Shown in pieces: positions 53,670 to 64,000 of a stretch of DNA of 64,000 nt. The stretch's first letter is position 1. The number at the start of each line of letters is the position of its first letter. This stretch comes from Tetrahymena thermophila SB210 (lineage: Eukaryota; Ciliophora; Oligohymenophorea; Hymenostomatida; Tetrahymenidae). The position numbers and the translations under genes are program-made. The notes beneath the pieces were generated by a model, which saw only the letters and a program-made list of their open reading frames with translations, was not told the origin of the DNA and ran no database searches. The stretch lies in the NCBI RefSeq assembly GCF_000189635.1, contig NW_002476381.1:372001-436000 (forward strand). Direction: 5' to 3'.

Positions 53670-56653
53670 ATGAATAAAATATCTCTATGTTTTTAATCTC
53701 AGATATTAGAACATAAATACTAAAAATAGGTTACTAAAATATACAATCAAATTTTTTAGAGGCTAATGATATGGTTTACAGCTTTGGTCTGTATTCCTTC
53801 TTTGATAATCTCTATATATATATAAAATATATCAGGAATAGTAGCATCTTTGTCAGCGATAGGAGGTTGTTTTATTTTTTGTTTTGCCACAAATAGATAT
53901 TCATAATACTTTAACATCTGGATTAATGTTGTCAGCCTATTAAATTCGATTTTGGTATATATATAATTTGTGGTTTTGTACAATGATATTAATGTTGAGG
54001 ATAAACGCTATCCTTTTTATATTGGAGGAACATACATTTGTATAAAAACTACATTGGCGTTCTTAAGTCCTCATTTTCTCTTAATGATTACATAATTTAC
54101 CGCTTCTAATATACTGTAAGCTATTTTCTTTAAAGGGTATTATCCATAAAAATTATATTATATTATTTATTTAATTTTGTATCAAATAGAATTATATATG
54201 GACTATGGGATAAGTAGTTTTCTAATTACAAATATACTTTTATAGTGTCTTATTTTTTCTGTGTATATGCACTCTACTTAATACAAAAGAATAAGAGATA
54301 AATATTTTTGCACTAGATTTCTTAAAAAGGATGGTCTGAGATAATAAAAAGATTTATCTCTTAAAGTATAATAACTATTAAATATGATGAGAAAAGTAAT
54401 GAAATAAAACTTGATATGATAAATGACTAAGCTAAAAGACTATTAGAAATTAACAACCCTGAAGATTTCAAAGTATTTTCAAGAAAATCTTTAATTTATA
54501 ACCTCATTGAAGATTGTGGTGAGTATTAAGTAAATGAACATTATATTCAATAAGGTATATTTGATTAATTAAAATTTGCTAAAAAGGATGAAATATAAAA
54601 GAATAGTCTTGAAAATAAATTAATTTAGATATTTAAGAAAAGTTTATCAAGTAATTAAAAGAATATGAAAAATTCTAATTTGCTAAAAGAAAAATATAGT
54701 TAAATTTAATAAAAACGCCTAAGTCTTAATGCTAATAATGGTACTACGAAAAATTATTCAGAAGATTCATTTTATGCTTTATATCAAAAGAGTGAAGGAT
54801 AAACGTTCTAAAAATTGTCAATAAAAGCTTCTACATTTTAGAATTAAACTGATTGTTATTGTTGTTTAGTTATTGAAGAAATGAATGATTCTTAAAGACA
54901 TAACATACTTTAAAATGTTGCCAGAGACAATAAATAAAATTTTTTTGAGTTTTGTTTATATTTAGGTAATAATTTATTTCCACAATTATTCAAATAAAAA
55001 CATAAAAATTTAAAAGTGGGTAAAATAAATAAATTGCCTTGATTTTACTTGAAATTAATTTTGAATAAGAATATAGAGGATTAAAATCTCCGACACTCTA
55101 AATAAACTACTAAACTACCCACTTCATCTTTTTATTTAATAAATATATTTTTATAATATAGGTGATAGGCTTTAAAATATTATTTAAAATATAAGCAATT
55201 AGGCTATTATCAAAGCAAATATACTTTAGTGCTATAATAAAATATATAATTATAAAGATTAAGCTAAGATAATTCAAAATTAGTTTAGTAAAAATTTCTA
55301 AAACTTAAAAATTACATAAATATAAATAGGAGATTTAAAAAATAAAATTATTCAAGGGTTTGCTAATAAGGTCAAAGAAATTGACATCTAGATTTCATAC
55401 ATAAAATGTGATCCCTATACTTTAATAAATACATAAGCAGATAAATTAATGCAATTAATCATTAATTTAATTGAAAACTCTATTTAATTTTAGACAAGAG
55501 AAAAAGTATAAAATAGTTTTTAGAAAAATATTAATGAATTTTCATAAATAATAATGTAAAATTAAATAATTGAAAAAGAAAATCTTTCAAATCAAAAAAG
55601 CAATAGTAATTAGTGTGAAAAAGTTTTTATTAGTAATAATTTAGGCTTAAACCTCAATTCTTAATTATTAAATCAATAAAAAATCAAACAAGAGGTCTAA
55701 ATATAAGAAGAAGATTCAAAATCTATTTTTAAAATGTAGTATCCTAATTCAAGCAATAATTTTGATGAATTTTATTAGCAAAATAAAATTTTAGATTCAA
55801 ATTAAGTAGAGATAAAGTTTGAGCTACTCATTGGAGAATAGGAATTGTCTAATGTAATAAAAGTAACTGTTAAAGACTATGGTATAGGAGCGTCTCTAAG
55901 CAAAATATTAAAAATGCTTGAAATTTTAAATACTAAGAACACAGATTTCTCTTCTGAATATTAAAATAATAGCTTTTTAGGATGGAAAATTAATTATCAT
56001 ATTATTGGTAACTTAGGACCTTTTTATAATTTCTTCGTAAAAAGTCAAGAAGACTAAGTAAATTAAAATAAATATTTTAACTTAAAATGCATTAATATTA
56101 TATCATATTCCTCCCCTCCATTCACTTGAAAAAAAATAATTTTTGATTTACTGAAAAAATATTAAAAAAATAATTTTTTGTAAAACATAATTTTAATATT
56201 AAAAATAAATTAAAAAAGGGATTAGAGTATCACTTCTATGTTTTTTAAGATGTTACAATATTAAAGGAAAATAATCTATCATAAAAAATAATTTTCAAAA
56301 ATGACTAATTTGAGCTTTCTTTAGAATAGTCTAATAAGAGTTTTTATAATATCAACAGAATTGACGAATTAAAAGAGTTAGTTAAAAGATCATCAAATAT
56401 TTCAAATCTTTTAAAAAAAAGTAGGAAAATATCTAATTAGTTTACCGAATATTCCTGTTTGTATTATAAGAGCTAATCAATTTATCAATAAAACCTTAAT
56501 CTAAATAAATTGAATAGTCAACTCAGCAAATAAAATACAGAAAGAGTAATACAAAACTCTACTTATAATACTTAACGCATATACAAATTTATCAAGGATA
56601 AAGTTAAAATAAATGATAACCTCTAAAATAGTAAAAGTTGCTAATATATTTGA
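53670..56653 (+). CDS. Histidine-kinase-like ATPase membrane protein G (850 aa)
   Basis: Exons 53670-54115, 54190-54965, 55162-56057, 56219-56653 (TGA); all are open in the ciliate code. It is closest to E in exon 1 by eye. N-terminal membrane helices; family motif STFQNQTDCYCCLVIEE; N-box DKLMQLIINLIENSIQF; G1 box VKDYGIGAS, which keeps DxGxG but has Tyr for His and Ala for Met; LGWKINYHIIGNLGPFYNFF; last strand GLEYHFYVFQDV. The C-terminal tail is a few codons shorter than in E. Intron 2 carries the AGTGGGTA/TACCCACT inverted repeat. It is the last of the three cassettes. Confidence 0.79.
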
Positions 56654-56888
56654 TATTTAAAACAAAATTATAGGTCGAAATTCAAATATTCTATTTAAAA
56701 ATAAAATAAATCGTCAAATATTTTGATCTAATTACTACTGAAATTCAACAAGATTTTATTAAGAGAATAACTAAATAAGTGTTCTTTTAATGAAGAAAAT
56801 TTATTGAATTTTAAATTATAAAAGCAAATTATTCTAAAATAAAATAGCTTAGAATCTAATAAAACTTAATATTTTCTATCTATTTTTA

Positions 56889-57560
56889 GATGCTAAAGGT
56901 ACTTCTGCTGGTACATTTTAATATGTTCAAAAACATAAAACACGGTATCAACTTAAAATAAAATTAAAAATGTTTTAAAAGTTTTTATTTAAAATAAAAT
57001 TTTATGAAAATTTAAATAAATTGATAAACAATTACTGAAGTGATTGATTTAATTTAGAAAAATATTGTTTGTCTATAATTTTGTGTAAATCTAAAAATAA
57101 TTTGTAAAAAATTAATTAAATGAAATAAATCAATTAAAAAAAAAAATTGAACAAAAAGCATGTAAATAAATTAACTAGTTTTTTAATATTAAAAAATAAC
57201 TAGATATTCTTATTAAGGTAAATAAAATAAAAAATGCTTGAATAAAGAAACTAACTCCTTTATAAATGGTTTCAAAGAAATACCTAAAGGAGACGTAAAG
57301 AAATATAAAAATTTCTTTCTAAACAACCTATCTCTATTCCTATTGATACTAGAAAATTAAAAAATATTTTAATCAGGTATTCTTAAGCAATTATTTTAAA
57401 AAATTAATTTAGAGCATGAAATTCTAGTTGTAGGTTTTACAATTGACTATTTCAACTTTAAAAATTCTTTATGAACTAATTGGGTTATTGATGGATACTT
57501 CCATGTTTCTAAAAGTAAATCTTCTGGTATTTGTGATGATGCTTACCCTGGATTTTTATT
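56889..57560 (+). pseudogene. Decayed cysteine protease behind gene G (exons 2 and 3)
   Basis: It begins inside exon 2 (KGTSAGTFQYVQKH) and continues through a diverged intron 2 into exon 3 ([15 protein letters not shown]). A deletion after KGD shifts the frame. The His region reads LEHEILVVGFTIDYF, while the Trp following the Asn is lost to a TTA TGA, an in-frame stop. The normal stop is also gone. Exon 1 is missing. It complements the remnant behind E, which keeps exons 1 and 2 only. Confidence 0.8.
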
Positions 57561-58848
57561 TTAATTTTAAAATATAAGTTTGAGTTACTTGTTTTTTTGC
57601 TTAAAATTAAAATTAATGATCTTTTAATTATTTATTAATTAAAACAAATTTTAATATTTTTTTAAAACTTATAATTTAAAATACAAAAAAACATATTTTT
57701 TATTTTCTAAATTTTATTTGCTATTTTTTATACTGGTTTGTTATTTTAAATAAAATCAGAATTTTTTCATTTAATATTAAATCTCTTGAACAAAAATTCA
57801 GATTATTTTATCTATCTAAAGAATAATATGAATATTTGTTATTAAGTGAATGTTTAAAATTCAAAATATTAGTATTCGTTTTGGAATAATTTTGCACAAA
57901 ATACAAAATGTAAAAAATTTATTATTAATAATTCGTATTATTCATTGTTAATACAAACACTAAATACCATCAATCATTATTAATTAATTAAAAACTCTTT
58001 ATATTAAGACCACTTTTTAAAATTTTCTGGAGTTTGATTCTATTAAGGCCTCTGAATAAAAACATTTAAAATATAGAAAGAGTAAAATTAACTAAAATCA
58101 TAAAAATTAAATGAAATATCACCATATGTATCAACACAATATGTGATATTTTAATTTCATGATTAGAAATAAATTATAATTATTGTAAAAAATTGTAAAA
58201 GAAATTATATTAACACTTTAAATACTTTCTTTATAGATAGATATATTATTTAAAAATAGTAAAGTACTTTAAAAAAACCAAAAAGAAAAAATCATGATTA
58301 ATAGACAAAATTTTAATTTATTTTAACCACACAATATCTAACAAAGCAAATTTGATTATTAAATTTTATGTAATTTAAATATGAAATAGGTGTTTTTATC
58401 AAAAGTAAAATACTTTATAAATTGATTGACTGCCATATATTCAAATAAATTATAATTTTGTTAAATTTATAAATTTTAAATTTATTCATTTCAAAAGAAA
58501 ATGAAATATTTATTGATAGTATTTCTATGAAGTAAGCTAAATAAATTGTATTGTTTAATAACTTATATTATAAAAATTAGTTTTGAAGGATAAAGTGTTA
58601 TTTGATCAATTTAAACTGTCTTATAAATATATAATTAATGTAAATAATTTAAAGATTGTAATTGTTTATATCAAGTTAAATTTTACCACACCTTACATAC
58701 AATTTTGATATTAATATCTAATTTTTTTGGTAATCTAAATTATATAAAAATCACTCAAATTAAAAGATATAAGTAATCCGACTTCGTAAAACTTTAAAAA
58801 AAAGATAAGAAAAACAATATATATTTAATTAAATTTATTACATGATAC
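57561..58848. other. Intergenic region, nothing recognised
   Basis: AT-rich spacer of 1.3 kb. A small inverted repeat at about 58111-58150 (AAATATCAC...GTGATATTT) is the only visible structure. No reading frame of note. Confidence 0.5.
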
Positions 58849-59094
58849 ATGCAAACAATTTTCAGAAAAAGACAATTTATGATTTAAAAAAAGATGAATA
58901 ATTCTTTTAAATATTTTAAGCTTAAAAAAGCAAATAATTATAATTTTTCTAAACTAGAACCATTAAATTGTAAAAAAAAATTAAAAACTGAAAATGATTT
59001 GAATCAATTATTTAGTAATTTTGGATACAAATTGATTTTTACTGGAATAATATTTTCAATAATTATGATAATGTAAATCAATAATTTTGAGTGA
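58849..59094 (+). CDS. Doubtful small ORF (81 aa) with a C-terminal membrane segment
   Basis: An ATG-to-TGA frame; inner ATGs at 58879 and 58894 could also be used. It uses CAA as well as TAA for Gln. The N-terminal part is basic (Lys/Asn-rich), and residues about 61-75 form a hydrophobic segment (LIFTGIIFSIIMIM). No homologue is recognised and no second copy exists in the window. It may be an exon of an unrecognised gene or an accidental frame. Confidence 0.28.
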
Positions 59095-60047
59095 ATATTT
59101 ATTTTATATTTATATCTCAAATATTACAAAATATCTTTATTGCTAAAAAGTAGAAAGAGTAAATAAATACAATAATTAGATAAGAATATCTTGCTAAAAT
59201 GGCAATTTTAGGTTTTATTATTTTTTTTTACTGATTATTTTAAAGGACACTATCCTTTTTTTAAAGGAATTATTTACTATAACTTGAATAGATTAAAAAT
59301 AAATTTTACTAGACCTATTATTTATTGATAAATGATAATTACATCAGATATAAGTTTATGAAAAAGAGTATTTGAAAGGTTAAGCATTAGGAAAAACTCT
59401 TTATTATCTTATTATTCTCTGATTGGTAGTTTCTCTACTAAACAGATTTTATGAGTACTTTTGCTTTAAATAAATAATTATTTTTTGCTTTAGATAAATA
59501 ATTATTTTTTGATAAAATAGAGTAAAATTATATTAAATAATGTCTTATTTAAGATTTACAAATAGATATTTTATTTATTCACATGATAGAGTATTAATTA
59601 ATAACTTTTTAACTTTAAATCAAATACATAAAATTAAGATATAAATTAAAAGGGTTTGGTTGCCATCTTATTTAGTTTCGATTCTGATAAAAAAGTAATT
59701 AAAAATATTGTTTACAGAGACAATATTTTATTAAATAAATAAAGAGAGTAAGTGAATTAAAAACTATTCCTTTTACTAGTTTGAAAATATATTGGTAGAT
59801 TTACTTAGATTACAAAATGAATAATGAATGATAAATCACAATTTTAATGTTTGTTAACTTTATGGTATATATTTTGTTTGTAATTTAATTAAAATTAAGA
59901 TGAATAAGACTTTTTTTTTGCACAAAATCTATTAATTGATTAATAATAAATATTGTATAAACTATATTTATATTTTTTAAAGTAAAAGTAAAGAGATATC
60001 TATCTATCTTTCTTTAATCATTTTAATATATCTCTTAAAGGATAGTT
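59095..60047. other. Spacer and 5' flank of gene K
   Basis: AT-rich DNA without an open frame. A short direct repeat of AATAATTATTTTTTG occurs near 59475 and 59500. The block conserved before D to G is not present, in line with K being a divergent family member. Confidence 0.5.
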
Positions 60048-63000
60048 ATGAATCGCCTTTCTCTTCATTTTAAGTCCCAAATTCTAGAATAGAGGTTTTA
60101 AAAAGAAATAAGGGGAATTTACAGCAAGATCTTTTTAAATATTTTAACAGCTTATTTTTTTATTGTAGGGATACCTTGTATTATTATTTCTACTATTAAA
60201 TGGAATACTTCTGATGTTATAGTTTATTCAATATCTTCTTCAACATGTATAACATATAGTCTAGTGCTCAATTACTTTCCTTAGTATTATAATCTATGGA
60301 TTAATTCTCTTAATTTATTTGCCTCCTTTATGATGGGAGGTTAAATATATTTATTTGGGCCAACTACCGGCATTCATGATGATTATGTCCTTTTTTATTT
60401 TGGAGCAGCTGGCTTTTCTCTTCACATAACAGTTGCTTTTTTATCATCCAACTTTATAATGACTCTAGTGTAGACTTTTAGCTCAACTGTTCTGTAAGTT
60501 TTACATATTATTTTACATCATAAACATGAAATTATTTTAGTAGGCTCAATAATTTATTCTTTTAATATCAAAAAAAGTGGCTTATTTTGTATGGATTTAA
60601 TTTAGAGATAAAAAATTGATTGAAAACATCAAAAAAATTTGCTAAAAATTATATCAAATAATTGTTAATTTAATAATTATTAGGTATTATTCAATTTGCT
60701 GGTCACCACAAATTTATGCATATAAGTATGCATATGGGGCTTTCACATTATTTGTATTATTTTTCATATATCTGATATAGAAAAATAGAAGAGAGATATT
60801 TCTGCTGAGAGAGTATGAAAAGGATTGGGTTTAGATAGTCAAAAAGGGTTTATCTTCAAGTATAATTACTGTTAAGTATGACCAAAAAGATAATTCTATA
60901 AGCTTAGATATGATAAATGAATAAGCTAAAAAGCTATTATAATTGGCTACTCCTCAAGAATTTAAAGATTTTTCGAGAAGGACTGTAATTATAGACAAAT
61001 TTGAAGATCATGAAGAATAGGAGTCGATAGCTAAACTCGAATAAAGAAACTAATTTTATATGCAATAAAAACAAAAGAAGGAAGATAAATCTAAAAAGAC
61101 ATTAGAAAATAGAATTATAAATATTTTAAAGATGCACATAATCCATAAGATGAAGCTAAATTAAAAATCCAATCCCAAAAATGAATAAAAAATGGACAAA
61201 AGTGTATATGTAGATGAAGAAATTATCCACTAAGGGATAGATAACTAAATTGAAGATTTATTCTATGGAATTTTTAAAAAGAGTGAAGATTCTACAGAAA
61301 AGAGAATTTCAATAAAGGCATCCACATATCAAAACTAAGCTGATTGTTATTGCTGCCTAGTAATCGAAGAAGAAACCAATAATTAAAAAGTAAAAATTTT
61401 AGAGAGGGTTAACAAAAGCTTTGAAAGGAATTTTTTTCAGTTCTGTCTTTTTGTAGGTAAAAATATATATTAAAATACGAAAATATATTTTTATGGTTAT
61501 ATCTGAAAACAAGCAATTTTTACCAAATTAAATAGATTAAAAATTATAAATTTGCTTCCTGCCTTCCTTTGATTTGATATTACTTGTTTAATCAAATTTA
61601 TTATTACTTTGCTAATTAATAAATAAATTTCTTAAAATTAATAGCAAATTTATTAAACACATGTTTGATTTCATTAATTTAATAAAATAATGAAGCTGAT
61701 AAATAATCAATAAAGTTAATTTTTTATTATTTTTACTTTAAATTAAAAATAACCTTTATTTCATTAATTAATTATCTTTTTAATATTATATTTTTAAATA
61801 GGGGATAAGCTTTAAAATATAGCTATGAATATCTAGAATGTAAGTAATATCAAAGCAAACATATGTTAATGCTATAACACTATTTATAACTATAAAGATC
61901 ATATTCAACTAATTAAAAATTAATTTAAAATGAAAATAAACAACCTAAATATATCGCAAATAACTCTAGAGTAGCTAAGACAATCTATATTTCAAAGATA
62001 TGTCAATAAAACTCATGAAATAGATTTAAAGATAAAATTTATAAATTGTAATTCTGATACAGTTGTAAATACGTTTGTTGAAAAGCTTAATTAACTTATT
62101 ATGAACTTGGTAGACAACTCTGTAAAATTCCAACAAACTAATTAGTTAATTAAAAACAGATATTTATTTCCAGTAACTCCTCTCAAATAAAGCAGCAGAT
62201 TTAGATCATTTAGTAAAAGCTAAACATATGTTCATAGTATTTTAAAGCCTAATGATCATGCAAGATTAGACTAAGATTTAACGGAAACGGTGATACTGCA
62301 GAAAGACATTAAGCAATTTAAAGATCTTAAAATTGACTTTAAAAATAGTTTAACTGCTTAAAAAGAAAATAATATATTTTTAACAAGTAAAGTAGACGTT
62401 GATGATATTCAATTAGATTAAAGATAGTAAAATGATTAAGTATCAATTAATTAAAATAGTTCACTTTAAAAGGATGTTACAATTTAATTTGAACTGATTA
62501 AAGGAGAATGTGAAGAATCCAATATTTTTAAAATCACAATAATAGATTATGGAAAAGGTTTAAGTCATCATAAATTGCTTAAACTTCTACAAATCATAGG
62601 AACTAAAAACCCAGCTTACAATCCTCAGTTCTAAAATTTTGATTATCTTGGATGGAAAATAAATTATCACATCATAGGAAACATAGGTCCATTCTACAAT
62701 TTTTTTGTGAAGAGCAGTGAAAATTAAGTAAAAATTTTTTATCAATTTGCTTTGTAATAGAGATCTAATTTTTATATTTAATCAAAAATAGGGTTTAGAA
62801 TATCACTTTTACATCTTTTAAGATATAAAAATTCTCTATCAGAATGATTAAAATCAAACAAAAATATTTTCAAACAATCATTTTTAGGAGTACTTAGAAA
62901 AATCTAATTAAAATTTCTATCACATAAATAATCTAAATGAATAATTGGCAAAGATCAGAAAATAAAGTGAAGAAAATAATTCTAATATTAAGTCTTTTAC

Positions 63001-63238
63001 ACCACTTTAACAAAGCATTAAATTTTCAACAGTCAATCAAAATAAAGTAGTAGAAAATAACACAGATACACACTCTCTATTTGGATATCAGTCAATGATA
63101 TTAACTGATGATTTTACTTCTTAATAAATAATTCCTCCTAAAAACTTAAATTACTAATTAGCAACAAAATTCATTTTAGATAAAACACCTCCATCCTCAC
63201 CAATAACTTATTTAAAATGGTTAAAAGAAAAAAAATGA
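60048..63238 (+). CDS. Histidine-kinase-like ATPase membrane protein K (863 aa), divergent member
   Basis: Exons 60048-60493, 60684-61456, 61802-62727, 62792-63238 (TGA); open with TAA/TAG as Gln. Exon 1 is again 446 nt and begins MNRLSLHFKSQILEQ. About five membrane helices lie in residues 30-200 (for example YFFIVGIPCIIISTI, ALFVLFFIYLI). The family motif is STYQNQADCYCCLVIEEE near 375. The ATPase domain has an N-box EKLNQLIMNLVDNSVKF near 503, closest to the canonical NLxxNAxKF, and a G1 box IIDYGKGLS near 653 that keeps DxGxG; then LGWKINYHIIGNIGPFYNFF and last strand GLEYHFYIFQDI. Introns are longer than in D to G (intron 2 is 345 nt), without the inverted repeat. It may represent the older form of the family, together with B. 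Confidence 0.82.
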
Positions 63239-64000
63239 TAAAATAATTCCATAATATTTTATTATAATCTGACATATAAAATACTAAATTTTTGATCACT
63301 CTTTAATTACATTAAATAAACTTTCAAAACAAAAAATAATTAAGTATTTAAAATTAAAACTCAAAAAAAAAATTAATGAGATGAATTTATAATTTTATAT
63401 TAATTAAAATCTTTTGCAAAATTATATTATTATCAAGAAGGATTCTGTTTATATGTAATCATCAGAAACTCATAAGTTATTATTCTCTTTTTAACTAATA
63501 TTTAATTTCATTATCTTCTTAAATATCAATCATCCTTTATAAATTAAATTAAATTTATTTATTTAATTTAATATTATCCATTATAAATTTATTTATTTAA
63601 TTTAATATATTGAAATAAAATAATTAAAATAGTTGAATATTATTTTGATAAAAAAGAATTAATTATTGATAAAAAAATTTATTTTATTTTTTAAATTTAG
63701 ATTGTTTTATTAGTTGTTATTGTTGTATAAAAGATTTATTTCTAATAATTAAAAACTTATAAGTTAATTTATTTATCTTTCTTATTATCAAATTAAGAAA
63801 CAATTAATTGTAAATTTGTCTAAATTAATGAAAATTTATAAAAAGTTTGATTATTCTATTATTTGCTTCTATTTTTATAAATGTTTTTTTTAATAAATAT
63901 ACGAAATATTTTTTGTATTTAGTTAAAAAAATACAAAGAATCTTTTTACAAAATTTTAAAATTAATATTTTCAAAAAATACCAACTTTTATAGGAATTAA
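63239..64000. other. 3' flank of K to the window end
   Basis: AT-rich DNA with no open frame. A direct repeat of about 23 bp (AAATTTATTTATTTAATTTA) occurs twice near 63551 and 63585. Nothing else is recognised. Confidence 0.5.

Overview
The window looks like nuclear DNA of an oligohymenophorean ciliate, most likely Tetrahymena or a close relative. It is extremely AT-rich. Long family-consistent reading frames appear only when TAA and TAG are read as glutamine and TGA is the sole stop. The coding exons are broken by AT-rich GT...AG introns of about 47 to 855 nt, which is longer than Paramecium introns. No rRNA, tRNA, telomeric repeat or bacterial-type signal was seen. All gene models below were built by hand with this genetic code, and splice sites were chosen by comparing paralogues within the window.

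Three gene families fill almost the whole window. (1) Plus-strand membrane proteins with a histidine-kinase-like ATPase domain: one 3' partial copy (1-568), six complete four-exon copies (1178-4186, 23149-26185, 44849-47881, 49652-52657, 53670-56653, 60048-63238) and two orphan last exons (about 22092-22582 and 34990-35490). They keep the N-box, in most copies the G1 box, and the last strand of the ATPase fold, but no phospho-accepting His box is visible. (2) Minus-strand giant receptors of about 1,860-1,870 residues: signal peptide, cysteine-rich repeats, a REJ-like ectodomain, a GPS-like motif and several C-terminal membrane spans, resembling polycystin-1. There are three copies (5396-12258, 14595-21027, 27686-34327). 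The first two lie in a recent tandem duplication of 8-9 kb. (3) Plus-strand papain-family cysteine proteases: two complete copies (39192-40595 and 42408-43743) and several decayed remnants (27600-27680, 48162-48738, 52900-53050, 56889-57560).

Layout: kinase-like partial and gene B (1-4186); receptors C1 and C2 (4465-21766); orphan tail, kinase-like gene D and a protease fragment (22092-27687); receptor C3 (27686-34327); another orphan tail (34990-35490) carrying a complete Tc1/mariner transposon in its 3' flank (35829-37723); a 190-bp tandem repeat (38101-38830); proteases H and I (39192-43743); three cassettes of kinase-like gene plus decaying protease (44849-57560); a 2.5-kb stretch with one doubtful small ORF; and the divergent kinase-like gene K (60048-63238).

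The most notable points are: the transposon, whose transposase is intact in the ciliate code and has a DD37E-type spacing and TA target duplication; the repeated pairing of a kinase-like gene with a cysteine protease gene, in which the protease decays while the kinase-like gene stays open; and variation of the ATP-binding G1 box among otherwise intact kinase-like paralogues. Whether the sequence is macronuclear or micronuclear cannot be decided from it alone, although an intact transposon would be unusual in a macronucleus.
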